A stretch of 64,000 nucleotides of DNA from VRUE01 sp050258095 (GTDB lineage: Bacteria > Actinomycetota > Thermoleophilia > Solirubrobacterales > 70-9): the NCBI GenBank assembly GCA_050258095.1, contig JBLMYD010000057.1, positions 1 through 64,000 on the forward strand. Reading direction: 5' to 3'. Positions 29,569 to 36,294 of this stretch are shown piece after piece (position 1 is the stretch's first letter; each line of letters opens with the position of its first letter). Under the pieces are notes generated by a model. That model did no database searches, was not told the DNA's origin, and was given only the letters and a program-made list of their open reading frames with translations. The position numbers and the translations under genes are program-made.

Positions 29569-30936
29569 GTGGCAGACTCCTTCGACGTGATCGTCATCGG
29601 CGGGGGACCGGGCGGCTACGTGGCCGCGATCCGTGCCGCCCAGCTGGGCAGGAAGACCGCGGTCGTCGAGCGCGACAAGCCCGGCGGCCGCTGCCTCAAC
29701 TACGCCTGCATCCCGGCGAAGACGATGCTGCGCACGGCCGAGATCTACGACCAGGCGCGCGAGAGCGCCGAGCTCGGCGTCGTCGCCGAGGGCGTCTCGC
29801 TCGACTGGCAGGCGCTAGGCAGGCGGCGCGCCGCCGTTTCCGAGTCGCTGTCCAGCGGCGTCAAGATGCTCTGGGACAAGAGCAAGGTCGCGCTGATCGA
29901 GGGCGAGGGGGCGCTCACCGCCGAGGGCAACGTCAGGGTCGGCGACGAGGTCTACGAGGCCGGCGCGGTCGTCCTCGCCACCGGCTCGAGCGCGCTCTCG
30001 ATCCCCGGGGTCGAGCTCGGCGGCCGGGTCGTCGACACCTGGGGCGCCTGGTCGCTGCCCGCCCAGCCGCGGCGGATCGCCGTCGCCGGCGCCGGCGCCT
30101 CGGGCTGCGAGATCGCCTCCGCCTACGGCCGCTTCGGCACCGAGGTCGTCCTGATCGAGATGCTCGACCAGATCCTGCCCGCCGAGGACAAGGACATGGC
30201 GCGGGTGGTCGAGCGCGCCTTCAAGAAGCAGAACGTCACGATCTCGACCGGCACGCCGGTGCGCGACGTGGAGGCCGGCGAGAGCTCGGTCAAGCTCAGC
30301 TACGGCGAGGAGACGACCGAGGTCGACTACCTCTGCATCGCCGGCGGCCGGGCGCCCGACGTCGAGGGGCTCGGCCTCGCCGAGGCGGGCGTCGAGCTGA
30401 CCGAGAACGGCAAGGTCAAGGTCGACGAGTACGGCCGCACCTCGAACCCGAAGGTCTACGCGATCGGCGACCTCACGGGCGCCAAGGCGCTCGCCCACAA
30501 GGCCTCCGAGGAGGGCGTGGTCGCGGTCGAGCACGCGGCGGGGGTGGCGACGCACCCGGTCGACCAGAACCTCGTCGCCGGCGCGACCTTCTGCCACCCG
30601 CAGGTGGCGAGCGTCGGCCTAACCGAGGCGGCAGCCAGGGAGGCCGGGCACGACGTCAAGGTCGGCAAGCAGAAGCTCGGCGGCGTCGGCGGCGCCACCG
30701 TCTACGACGACAAAGACGGGATGGTCAAGCTCGTCGTCGACTCCAAGTACGGCGAGATCCTCGGCGCCCACATCGTCGGCAATCGCGCCTGCGACATGAT
30801 CGCCGAGCTGGTCGCGACGATGGCGCTCGAGGGCGGCTACCAGGAGCTGGCCCGGATCGTCCACCCCCACCCGACGATCTCCGAGGCGATCCCGGAAGCA
30901 GCCCGCGCCGTCGACAAGTGGGCGATCCACGCCTGA
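29569..30936 (+). CDS. lpdA: Dihydrolipoyl dehydrogenase (E3)
   Basis: 455 aa from GTG 29569. DVIVIGGGPGGYVAAIRAA binds FAD, and GGRCLNYACIPAKTML carries the redox-active CxxxxC disulfide. IAVAGAGASGCEIASAYGRFG binds NAD, and IVHPHPTISE near the C-terminus gives the catalytic His-Glu. It reoxidises lipoamide for the pyruvate dehydrogenase complex encoded 1.4 kb downstream. Length and motifs are complete. Confidence 0.95.
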   Translation: MADSFDVIVIGGGPGGYVAAIRAAQLGRKTAVVERDKPGGRCLNYACIPAKTMLRTAEIYDQARESAELGVVAEGVSLDWQALGRRRAAVSESLSSGVKMLWDKSKVALIEGEGALTAEGNVRVGDEVYEAGAVVLATGSSALSIPGVELGGRVVDTWGAWSLPAQPRRIAVAGAGASGCEIASAYGRFGTEVVLIEMLDQILPAEDKDMARVVERAFKKQNVTISTGTPVRDVEAGESSVKLSYGEETTEVDYLCIAGGRAPDVEGLGLAEAGVELTENGKVKVDEYGRTSNPKVYAIGDLTGAKALAHKASEEGVVAVEHAAGVATHPVDQNLVAGATFCHPQVASVGLTEAAAREAGHDVKVGKQKLGGVGGATVYDDKDGMVKLVVDSKYGEILGAHIVGNRACDMIAELVATMALEGGYQELARIVHPHPTISEAIPEAARAVDKWAIHA

Positions 30937-30954
30937 GCGGCAAGCTTCATCGCT

Positions 30955-31386
30955 TCAGCCTGAGCTCGGCGGCAGCTCGATCGTCTCGATACCCATCTCA
31001 GCGGCGACCGTGAGAACATCGGAGTCCGAGCTCGCGATCTTGTCGTTCGACCCAGCGGCCGCCAGAAGCACACAATCTGCCAGCGCAAGGGACCGGCGCT
31101 TGCGGTGATAGTGCTGGCTGCGAATCGCGCCCGCTCGCCGAGCCAGATCCAAATCGACCGCAATCGGCACGATCGGACCCTCAAAAAGGGGCTCGATCAC
31201 CTCAGCCACACGCTCGTGTGGAAGCCCCGTCCGCCGACCTGACCTGTCGTAGACCTCAGCGACGTTGGCCGTGGTCATCGCGACCGATCCGTGGCGAAGG
31301 ATAGTCAGGACGGCCTCCATCGCCGGCTCGCCTCGGATGACGGCGATCAGCGCGTTGGCGTCGAGCAGCGTCAGCGGCTTTCCCAC
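30955..31386 (-). CDS. VapC-type PIN-domain toxin
   Basis: 143 aa from GTG 31386. TLLDANALIAVIRGE, TTANVAEVYD, LALADCVLLAAA and KIASSDSDVLTVA place the PIN acidic residues. It overlaps the antitoxin by 16 nt. The pair sits between lpdA and the pdh genes on the opposite strand. Confidence 0.88.
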   Translation of the reverse strand: MGKPLTLLDANALIAVIRGEPAMEAVLTILRHGSVAMTTANVAEVYDRSGRRTGLPHERVAEVIEPLFEGPIVPIAVDLDLARRAGAIRSQHYHRKRRSLALADCVLLAAAGSNDKIASSDSDVLTVAAEMGIETIELPPSSG

Positions 31387-31628
31387 TTGCGCTCTTCCGC
31401 TTCTGCCTCCGCTTCGCGTTCTTCTCGCGCGACCGCCTCCCAGTCGACCTTCGGGCCCTCGCCGGCGAACGCCCCGGCGGCGGCGGCGATCGGGTCGTCT
31501 GGCGCGGGCTTGAGGACGATCTCGTCGCCGCGGTCCTCGAGCGTCACGGTCGCCGTCCCCCAGCGCTTGCGGATCGGCGCCGGGATCGAGACCTGGCCAC
31601 CTTTGCTGATTTTCATGCGTTTTTTCAT
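31371..31628 (-). CDS. AbrB/SpoVT-type antitoxin
   Basis: 85 aa from ATG 31628 (ATG 31616 and 31634 are also possible). MKISKGGQVSIPAPIRKRWG is the swapped-hairpin AbrB DNA-binding motif, followed by an acidic, alanine-rich tail (EEREAEAEAEERKWES) that would wrap the PIN toxin. The GTG frame extension to 31658 runs through the operator palindrome and is unlikely to be translated. Confidence 0.85.
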   Translation of the reverse strand: MKKRMKISKGGQVSIPAPIRKRWGTATVTLEDRGDEIVLKPAPDDPIAAAAGAFAGEGPKVDWEAVAREEREAEAEAEERKWESR

Positions 31629-31645
31629 TTTCATGAAGCTTATCA

Positions 31646-31657
31646 TGAGATATCTCA
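31646..31657. promoter_or_regulatory. Perfect 12-bp palindrome, likely antitoxin operator
   Basis: TGAGATATCTCA lies 18-29 bp upstream of the antitoxin start in an AT-rich patch, the expected place for autorepression. No strong Shine-Dalgarno is visible. Confidence 0.55.
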
Positions 31658-31693
31658 CTTCCCGGCTCGTTCATGCCCGCATAAGGTCTGGGC

Positions 31694-32290
31694 GTGGCCG
31701 ATCTCTCCCCCCGCGCGACCTTTTACTTCGACCTCGGCTCGCCCTACGCGTACCTGGCCGCCGAGCGGGTCAGCGGGCTCTTCGCCGACGCGGGGCTGGA
31801 GCAGCCGGAGTGGCAGCCGGTCCTGCTCGGCGGGCTGTTCAAGCGCTTCGGCCGCGACTCGTGGGGAAACGGGCCCGAACGGGCCGCGGGGATGGCCGAG
31901 GTCGAGCGCCGCGCCGCCGCCTACGGGTTGCCGGCGCTCGCCTGGCCCGATCCCTGGCCGGGCAACATGCTGGCGGCGATGCGGGCCGCGACCTTCGCCA
32001 AGCAGACGGGCCGCACCGTGTCCTTCGCCCTCGCCGCCTTCCGCCAGGCCTTCGCCGCCGGGCGCGACCTCTCGCAGGTCGACAACGTGGCGATCGCCGC
32101 CGCCGCCTGTGAGCTGCACCCGCGGGCGCTGCTCAAGGCGATCGAGACGGACCGGGTGAAGGGCGCGCTGCGCGCGGCGACCGAGCGCGCGGCCGACCTC
32201 GGCGTGACCGGCGTCCCCTCGCTCCTCGTCGGCGGCGAGGTCTTCTGGGGCGACGACCGAGTGGAGGAGGCGGTCGCGGCGGCGAGCTAA
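31694..32290 (+). CDS. DsbA-like / 2-hydroxychromene-2-carboxylate isomerase family protein
   Basis: 198 aa. FYFDLGSPYAYLAAERV is the thioredoxin-like start with an SPY in place of CxxC, as in the HCCA isomerase and GST-kappa branch. LGVTGVPSLLVGGEVFWGDDRVEEA gives the cis-Pro loop and C-terminal helix. Such proteins bind glutathione or other thiols; the substrate is unknown. It is 11 bp before pdhA and probably co-transcribed. Confidence 0.82.
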   Translation: MADLSPRATFYFDLGSPYAYLAAERVSGLFADAGLEQPEWQPVLLGGLFKRFGRDSWGNGPERAAGMAEVERRAAAYGLPALAWPDPWPGNMLAAMRAATFAKQTGRTVSFALAAFRQAFAAGRDLSQVDNVAIAAAACELHPRALLKAIETDRVKGALRAATERAADLGVTGVPSLLVGGEVFWGDDRVEEAVAAAS

Positions 32291-32301
32291 GGTCCGTCGC
32301 G

Positions 32302-33498
32302 ATGGCCGACCTCCCCGACGCCGCCACCTGTTACGAGCTGCTCGCGAAGATGGCGCTGATCCGCCGCTTCGAGGAGGAGGCGGGGCGCCAGTACCAGCGC
32401 GCCAAGGCCGGCGGCTTCCTCCACCTCGCGATCGGCGAGGAGGCGACGATCGTCGGCACCGCGGCGGCGATGCGCGCCGAGGACTACCTGATCGGCACCT
32501 ACCGCACGCACGGCCACGCGATCGCCCGCGGCACCGACCCCGGTCGCGTGATGGCCGAGCTGTTCGGCCGCGCCGGCGGGACGAGCGGCGGGCGCGGCGG
32601 CTCGATGCACATCTTCGACGCCGAGCACCGCTTCATGGGCGGCTACGGGATCGTCGGCGGCAACCTGCCGATCGCGGCCGGCCTGGCGCTCGCCTCCGAC
32701 TACAAGGGCGAGGACGCGGTCACCGTCTGCATGTTCGGCGACGGCGCCTCCAACGCGGGCAACTTCGGCGAGACGATGAACCTGGCGGCGCTCTGGAGCC
32801 TGCCGGTCCTCTTCCTGGTCGAGAACAACCTCTACGGGATGGGAACCTCGGTCGAGCGCCACTCGGCGCAGACCGATCTCTCGGTGAAGGCCGAGGGCTA
32901 CGGGGTCCCCGGGCGGCGAATCGACGGCATGGACGTGCTGGCGGTGCGCGAGGCGGTGGCGGAGGGCGTCCGCGTGGCGCGCGAGGAGCGGCGGCCGACG
33001 ATGCTCGAGGCCTTCACCTACCGCTACCGCGGTCACTCGGCCGCCGACCCCGAGGTCTACCGGGGGCGCGAGGAGGTCGAGGAGTGGCGGGAGAAGGACC
33101 CGATCGAGGGGTTCGCGCGGCGCTGCGTCGAGGCGGGCGTGCTCGGCGAGCGCGAGGTCGGTGAGGTGCGGGCGAAGGCCGAGGAGGCGGTGCTGGCCGC
33201 GGTCGAGCTCGCCGACGCCTCGCCCGAGCCGGCGCTCGACACGCTCTACGAGAGCCTCTACGTGCTCGACGGCGCCGCGGGTTGGTACGCGGTCGATGAG
33301 CGCAGCCCGGAGCCGCACCGCGGCGAGCGCGAGGCGGAGATGCCGGCGGCGGCGCGGGAGCTGGCCGAGGCGGGCGCCGCCTACGCCGGGCAGCCGGACG
33401 GGCCGCGGCAGCCGCGGCCGAACCCGGCCGAGAGCGGCGACATCGAGGAGGGCGGCGAGCCCGAGGTCGCGGCCGAGCGCGAGGAGGGCGGGGACTAG
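32302..33498 (+). CDS. pdhA: Pyruvate (2-oxoacid) dehydrogenase E1 alpha
   Basis: 398 aa. LIRRFEEEA, GTYRTHGHAIARG, GSMHIFD and the thiamine-diphosphate motif GDGASNAGNFGETMNLA...LFLVENN are all present; YRYRGHSAADP is the phosphorylation-loop region. It decarboxylates pyruvate (or a branched 2-oxoacid) with E1 beta. Residues about 315-398 are an unusual acidic, proline-rich tail beyond the family's normal end. A long palindromic element begins on its stop codon. Confidence 0.92.
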   Translation: MADLPDAATCYELLAKMALIRRFEEEAGRQYQRAKAGGFLHLAIGEEATIVGTAAAMRAEDYLIGTYRTHGHAIARGTDPGRVMAELFGRAGGTSGGRGGSMHIFDAEHRFMGGYGIVGGNLPIAAGLALASDYKGEDAVTVCMFGDGASNAGNFGETMNLAALWSLPVLFLVENNLYGMGTSVERHSAQTDLSVKAEGYGVPGRRIDGMDVLAVREAVAEGVRVAREERRPTMLEAFTYRYRGHSAADPEVYRGREEVEEWREKDPIEGFARRCVEAGVLGEREVGEVRAKAEEAVLAAVELADASPEPALDTLYESLYVLDGAAGWYAVDERSPEPHRGEREAEMPAAARELAEAGAAYAGQPDGPRQPRPNPAESGDIEEGGEPEVAAEREEGGD

Positions 33499-33660
33499 TG
33501 GTCCCTCAGGCAAATTCCGGCACCGATTTCGCGGCTGCAAACCATCGCTGGCCTTTGTCCTCGGTCGGCCAAATAGTTGAAACTATTCGGCCTCCCTGCG
33601 TCCGCGGCCACCGTGGTTTTCGCTCGCCAAATCGTCACCGGACTTACCGGAGGGACCACT
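33497..33660. repeat. Large palindromic element (family B) in the pdhA-pdhB spacer
   Basis: AGTGGTCCCTC (33497-33507) and GAGGGACCACT (33650-33660) are the ends of an imperfect inverted repeat with arms of about 55 bp. At the centre GGCCAAATAGT and ACTATTCGGCC form a hairpin. This is flanked by GTCCTCGGTCG and CTCCCTGCGTCC, shared with the element at 10426. The right arm contains GGAGGG, the Shine-Dalgarno of pdhB. Confidence 0.8.
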
Positions 33661-33661
33661 G

Positions 33662-34651
33662 ATGGCGACGCTGCGGATGCGCGAGGCCCTGCGCGACGCG
33701 ATGGCCGAGGAGATGCGCCGCGACGAGGCCGTCTTCGTGATGGGCGAGGACGTCGGCGTCTTCCAGGGGGCCTTCAAGGTGACCGAGGGGCTGCTCGAGG
33801 AGTTCGGCGAGCGGCGCGTGCGCGACACGCCGATCTCCGAGAACACGATCGTCGGCGCCGGGGTCGGCGCGGCGATGGCCGGCCTGCGGCCGGTGGTCGA
33901 GCTGATGACGGTCAACTTCGCCCTGCTGGCGCTCGACCAGATCGTCAACCACGCCGCCGCGATCCCCTACATGTTCAACGGCGCTGCGCGAGTGCCGATG
34001 GTGGTGCGGATGCCGGGTGGCGGCGGGCACCAGCTCGGGCCGACCCACTCGCACAGCTTCGAGGCGCTCTTCCTGCAGGTGCCGGGACTGCTCGTCGCCT
34101 GCCCCTCGACGCCGGCCGACGGCAAGGCGCTGCTGAAGGCGGCGATCCGCGACGACAACCCGGTGATCTTCATCGAGCACGAGAGCCTCTACGGGCGGCG
34201 GGGCGAGGTCCCCGACGGCGACGGCGAGGCGCTGCCCTTCGGCCGGGCCGCGGTGCGGCGCGCGGGCGGCGACGTGACGATCGTCGGCATGCTCAAGATG
34301 GCCCACGTCGCCGAGGACGCGGCGCGCGTCCTGGCGCACGAGCACGGGGTCGAGGCCGAGGTGATCGACCCGCGCACGCTGCGGCCGCTCGACCTCGACA
34401 CGATCCTCGAGTCGGTGCGCAAGACGAACCGGGCCGTGATCGTCGAGGAGGGCTGGCCGCACGGCGGCGTTGGCGCCAACCTGGCGGCGCTGATCGCCGA
34501 GCAGGCCTTCGACCACCTCGACGCGCCGGTGCAGCGGGTCACGGGGGCGGATGTGCACATGCCCTACTCGCGGCGGTTGGAGCAGGCGGCGATTCCGCAT
34601 GAGGAGCACGTTGTGCAGGCGGCTCTGGCCACGTTGGAGGGATCGCTGTGA
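33662..34651 (+). CDS. pdhB: Pyruvate (2-oxoacid) dehydrogenase E1 beta
   Basis: 329 aa, normal size. MREALRDAMAEEMRRD, FVMGEDVG, DTPISENTIVGAGVGAAM and PVVELMTVNF carry the thiamine-diphosphate and interface residues. VIDPRTLRPLD and the late PYSRRLEQAAIP motif are typical. It forms the alpha2beta2 E1 with PdhA. Its ribosome-binding site lies inside the stem of the preceding element. Confidence 0.95.
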   Translation: MATLRMREALRDAMAEEMRRDEAVFVMGEDVGVFQGAFKVTEGLLEEFGERRVRDTPISENTIVGAGVGAAMAGLRPVVELMTVNFALLALDQIVNHAAAIPYMFNGAARVPMVVRMPGGGGHQLGPTHSHSFEALFLQVPGLLVACPSTPADGKALLKAAIRDDNPVIFIEHESLYGRRGEVPDGDGEALPFGRAAVRRAGGDVTIVGMLKMAHVAEDAARVLAHEHGVEAEVIDPRTLRPLDLDTILESVRKTNRAVIVEEGWPHGGVGANLAALIAEQAFDHLDAPVQRVTGADVHMPYSRRLEQAAIPHEEHVVQAALATLEGSL

Positions 34652-34668
34652 CTGTGATCGTGGTTGGC

Positions 34669-34770
34669 GCGGCGGGGCCTGTCACTGATTTGGTTCCACC
34701 ACCCGCTGCGGGGGCGGCTACGCCGCCTCCTCGGGGTGGTCCCCCAAATCCGTGCCACCCGCCGCGAGGA
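34669..34770 (+). repeat. Family A palindromic element, copy 1 (pdhB-pdhC spacer)
   Basis: Box GGCGGGGCCTGTC leads into a stem with GATTTGG (34687-34693) and CCAAATC (34744-34750). The apical hairpin is GGGGGCGGC-TAC-GCCGCCTCC, and CTCGG and GCCACCCGC boxes follow. The order of boxes is the same as in copies 2-4, but the arm sequence differs. Confidence 0.75.
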
Positions 34771-34825
34771 GGCGAGAACAGAGACGACTCGACTACGGGT
34801 GGTCGGAGCTGCCGAGGGGGAGCTT

Positions 34826-36220
34826 GTGGCTGACGTAGTCATGCCGAGGTTGTCCGACTCGATGGAGGAGGGCACCATCCTTCAGTGGCTCAAGGAGCTG
34901 GGCGACCAAGTCGCGGTGGGAGATGAGCTTGTCGAAATCGAGACGGATAAGGCCAACATGGCTTATGAAAGTGACGTAGCGGGAACCTTGGTCGAGATCG
35001 TGGCCCAAGAGGGTGAGACGCTGCCGATCGGGAGCGTGATCGCTCGGATCGGCGAAGCCGATGGCGCCAGCTCCTCAGCAGTGAAGACGGACGTCTCAAA
35101 GACGGACGTCTCGACCGCGGGTCCTGTCGTGGGTGATGGGGGGGCACTGCGGGCGGGCCGCGGTCCGTCCTCGACCCCCCCATCACCCACGCCACCCGCG
35201 GAAGAGGCGGAACCCCCGGAGCCCACAGAAGCTCCAGCCGAAGACGGTCGAATCAAGGCGTCGCCCGTGGCACGGCGAATCGCCCGCGAGCGAGGGGTGG
35301 AGCTGGGAGCTATTAAGGGCTCGGGCCCAGGTGGCCGCATCGTCAAGGCGGATGTGGAGAAGGCCGCTGCTGCCGCGGGTGGCGCGGTCTCGGGGGGGCC
35401 GAGAACGGAGGCCCCAACCTCAACCGCTGGGGATCAGCAGCCAGGCGCCGCACTCGGGCCCCCGCCCGCAGGCCCCCCCGAGGGCGTGACAGGACCCGCG
35501 GCCCAACCCCCTCCGCCCGAGACCGCCAAGGGCGAGGTGACCTACGAAGAGCTGAGCAAGCTCCAATCGACCATCGCCCGCCGTATGGCCGAGTCGAAGG
35601 CGACGGCGCCGCACTTCTACCTCGAGGCAGCGGTGGACATGAGCCGCCTCGTCGAAGCCCGCGCCCAGATCAAAGCCGCAGCGGCGGAGGGCGGTGTCGT
35701 GCCGTCCTTCAACGACATGATCGTCAAGGCCTGCGCGCTGGCCCTGCGCGAGCACCCGCGGGCGAACGGCGCCTACCGGGACGGGCGCTTCGAGCTCTAC
35801 TCGCGCGTCAACGTCGGCATCGCCGTGGCGACCGACGACGGGCTCGTCGTGCCGACGATCTTCGACGCCGACCGCAAGGTGTTGCGCCAGATCGCCGGCG
35901 AGGCGCGGACGCTGGCGCAGCGGGTGCGGGGCGGGCAGATCACCCCGCCCGAGCTCTCGGGGGCGACCTTCACCGTCTCCAACCTGGGGATGTACGGGAT
36001 CGACAGCTTCGCCGCCGTGATCAACCCGCCGCAGGCGGCGATCCTCGCCGTCGGCGCGATCGCCGAGCGCCCCATCGTCCGCGACGGCCGGCCTTCCACC
36101 GCCCACCTGATGCGCGTCAACCTCGCCTGCGACCACCGCATCCTCTACGGCGCCCAGGCCGCCGAGTTCCTCGCCCGCATCAAAGCGCTGCTCGAAGAGC
36201 CCCTCGCCCTCGCTCTCTAA
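34826..36220 (+). CDS. pdhC: Dihydrolipoamide acyltransferase (E2) of the 2-oxoacid dehydrogenase complex
   Basis: 464 aa from GTG 34826 (GAGGGGGAG upstream). It has one N-terminal lipoyl domain with VEIETDKANMAYES. A linker made largely of repeat-derived sequence follows, then the E1/E3-binding domain KASPVARRIARERGVELGAIKGSGPGGRI. After a second repeat-rich linker comes the catalytic domain with NLGMYGIDSF and ACDHRILYGAQAAEFL. The catalytic His is present; the usual Asp of HxxxDG is Tyr, a variant I know from cyanobacterial and plastid E2. It transfers the acyl group to CoA. Two family A palindromes lie inside the two flexible linkers. Confidence 0.92.
   Translation: MADVVMPRLSDSMEEGTILQWLKELGDQVAVGDELVEIETDKANMAYESDVAGTLVEIVAQEGETLPIGSVIARIGEADGASSSAVKTDVSKTDVSTAGPVVGDGGALRAGRGPSSTPPSPTPPAEEAEPPEPTEAPAEDGRIKASPVARRIARERGVELGAIKGSGPGGRIVKADVEKAAAAAGGAVSGGPRTEAPTSTAGDQQPGAALGPPPAGPPEGVTGPAAQPPPPETAKGEVTYEELSKLQSTIARRMAESKATAPHFYLEAAVDMSRLVEARAQIKAAAAEGGVVPSFNDMIVKACALALREHPRANGAYRDGRFELYSRVNVGIAVATDDGLVVPTIFDADRKVLRQIAGEARTLAQRVRGGQITPPELSGATFTVSNLGMYGIDSFAAVINPPQAAILAVGAIAERPIVRDGRPSTAHLMRVNLACDHRILYGAQAAEFLARIKALLEEPLALAL
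35115..35206 (+). repeat. Family A palindromic element, copy 2 (inside pdhC, first linker)
   Basis: Box CCGCGGGTCCTGTC is followed by the arm GTGGGTGATGGGGGGG (35129-35144). The loop begins TGCGGGCGGG and ends CCGTCCTCG, the exactly complementary arm is at 35175-35190, and GCCACCCGCGG closes the element. CCGCGGGT and ACCCGCGG form an outer stem. It is translated as part of the linker between lipoyl and E3-binding domains. Confidence 0.85.
35373..35501 (-). repeat. Family A palindromic element, copy 3 (inside pdhC, second linker, inverted, enlarged loop)
   Basis: Read on the minus strand it gives CCGCGGGTCCTGTC, arm CTCGGGGGGGCC (35471-35482) and TGCGGGCGGGGGC. About 40 extra bases come next, then GCCTCCGTTCTCGG, arm GGCCCCCCCGAG (35389-35400) and GCCACCCGCGG. 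The boxes match copies 2 and 4, so the extra bases look like an insertion into the apical hairpin. Confidence 0.82.
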
Positions 36221-36221
36221 C

Positions 36222-36284
36222 CCCGCCCCTGGTGCAACGCGTAAGGCGCCTTATGCGCGTCAAAAACGTTGCACCTGGGGCGGG
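36222..36284. terminator. Large hairpin between convergent genes, likely bidirectional terminator
   Basis: Arms 36222-36239 (CCCGCCCCTGGTGCAACG) and 36267-36284 pair over 18 bp with one mismatch. The loop itself contains AAGGCGCCTT. It fills the gap between pdhC and the facing membrane-protein gene. There is no T-run, so intrinsic termination is not certain. Confidence 0.6.
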
Positions 36285-36294
36285 AGGGCGCGGG

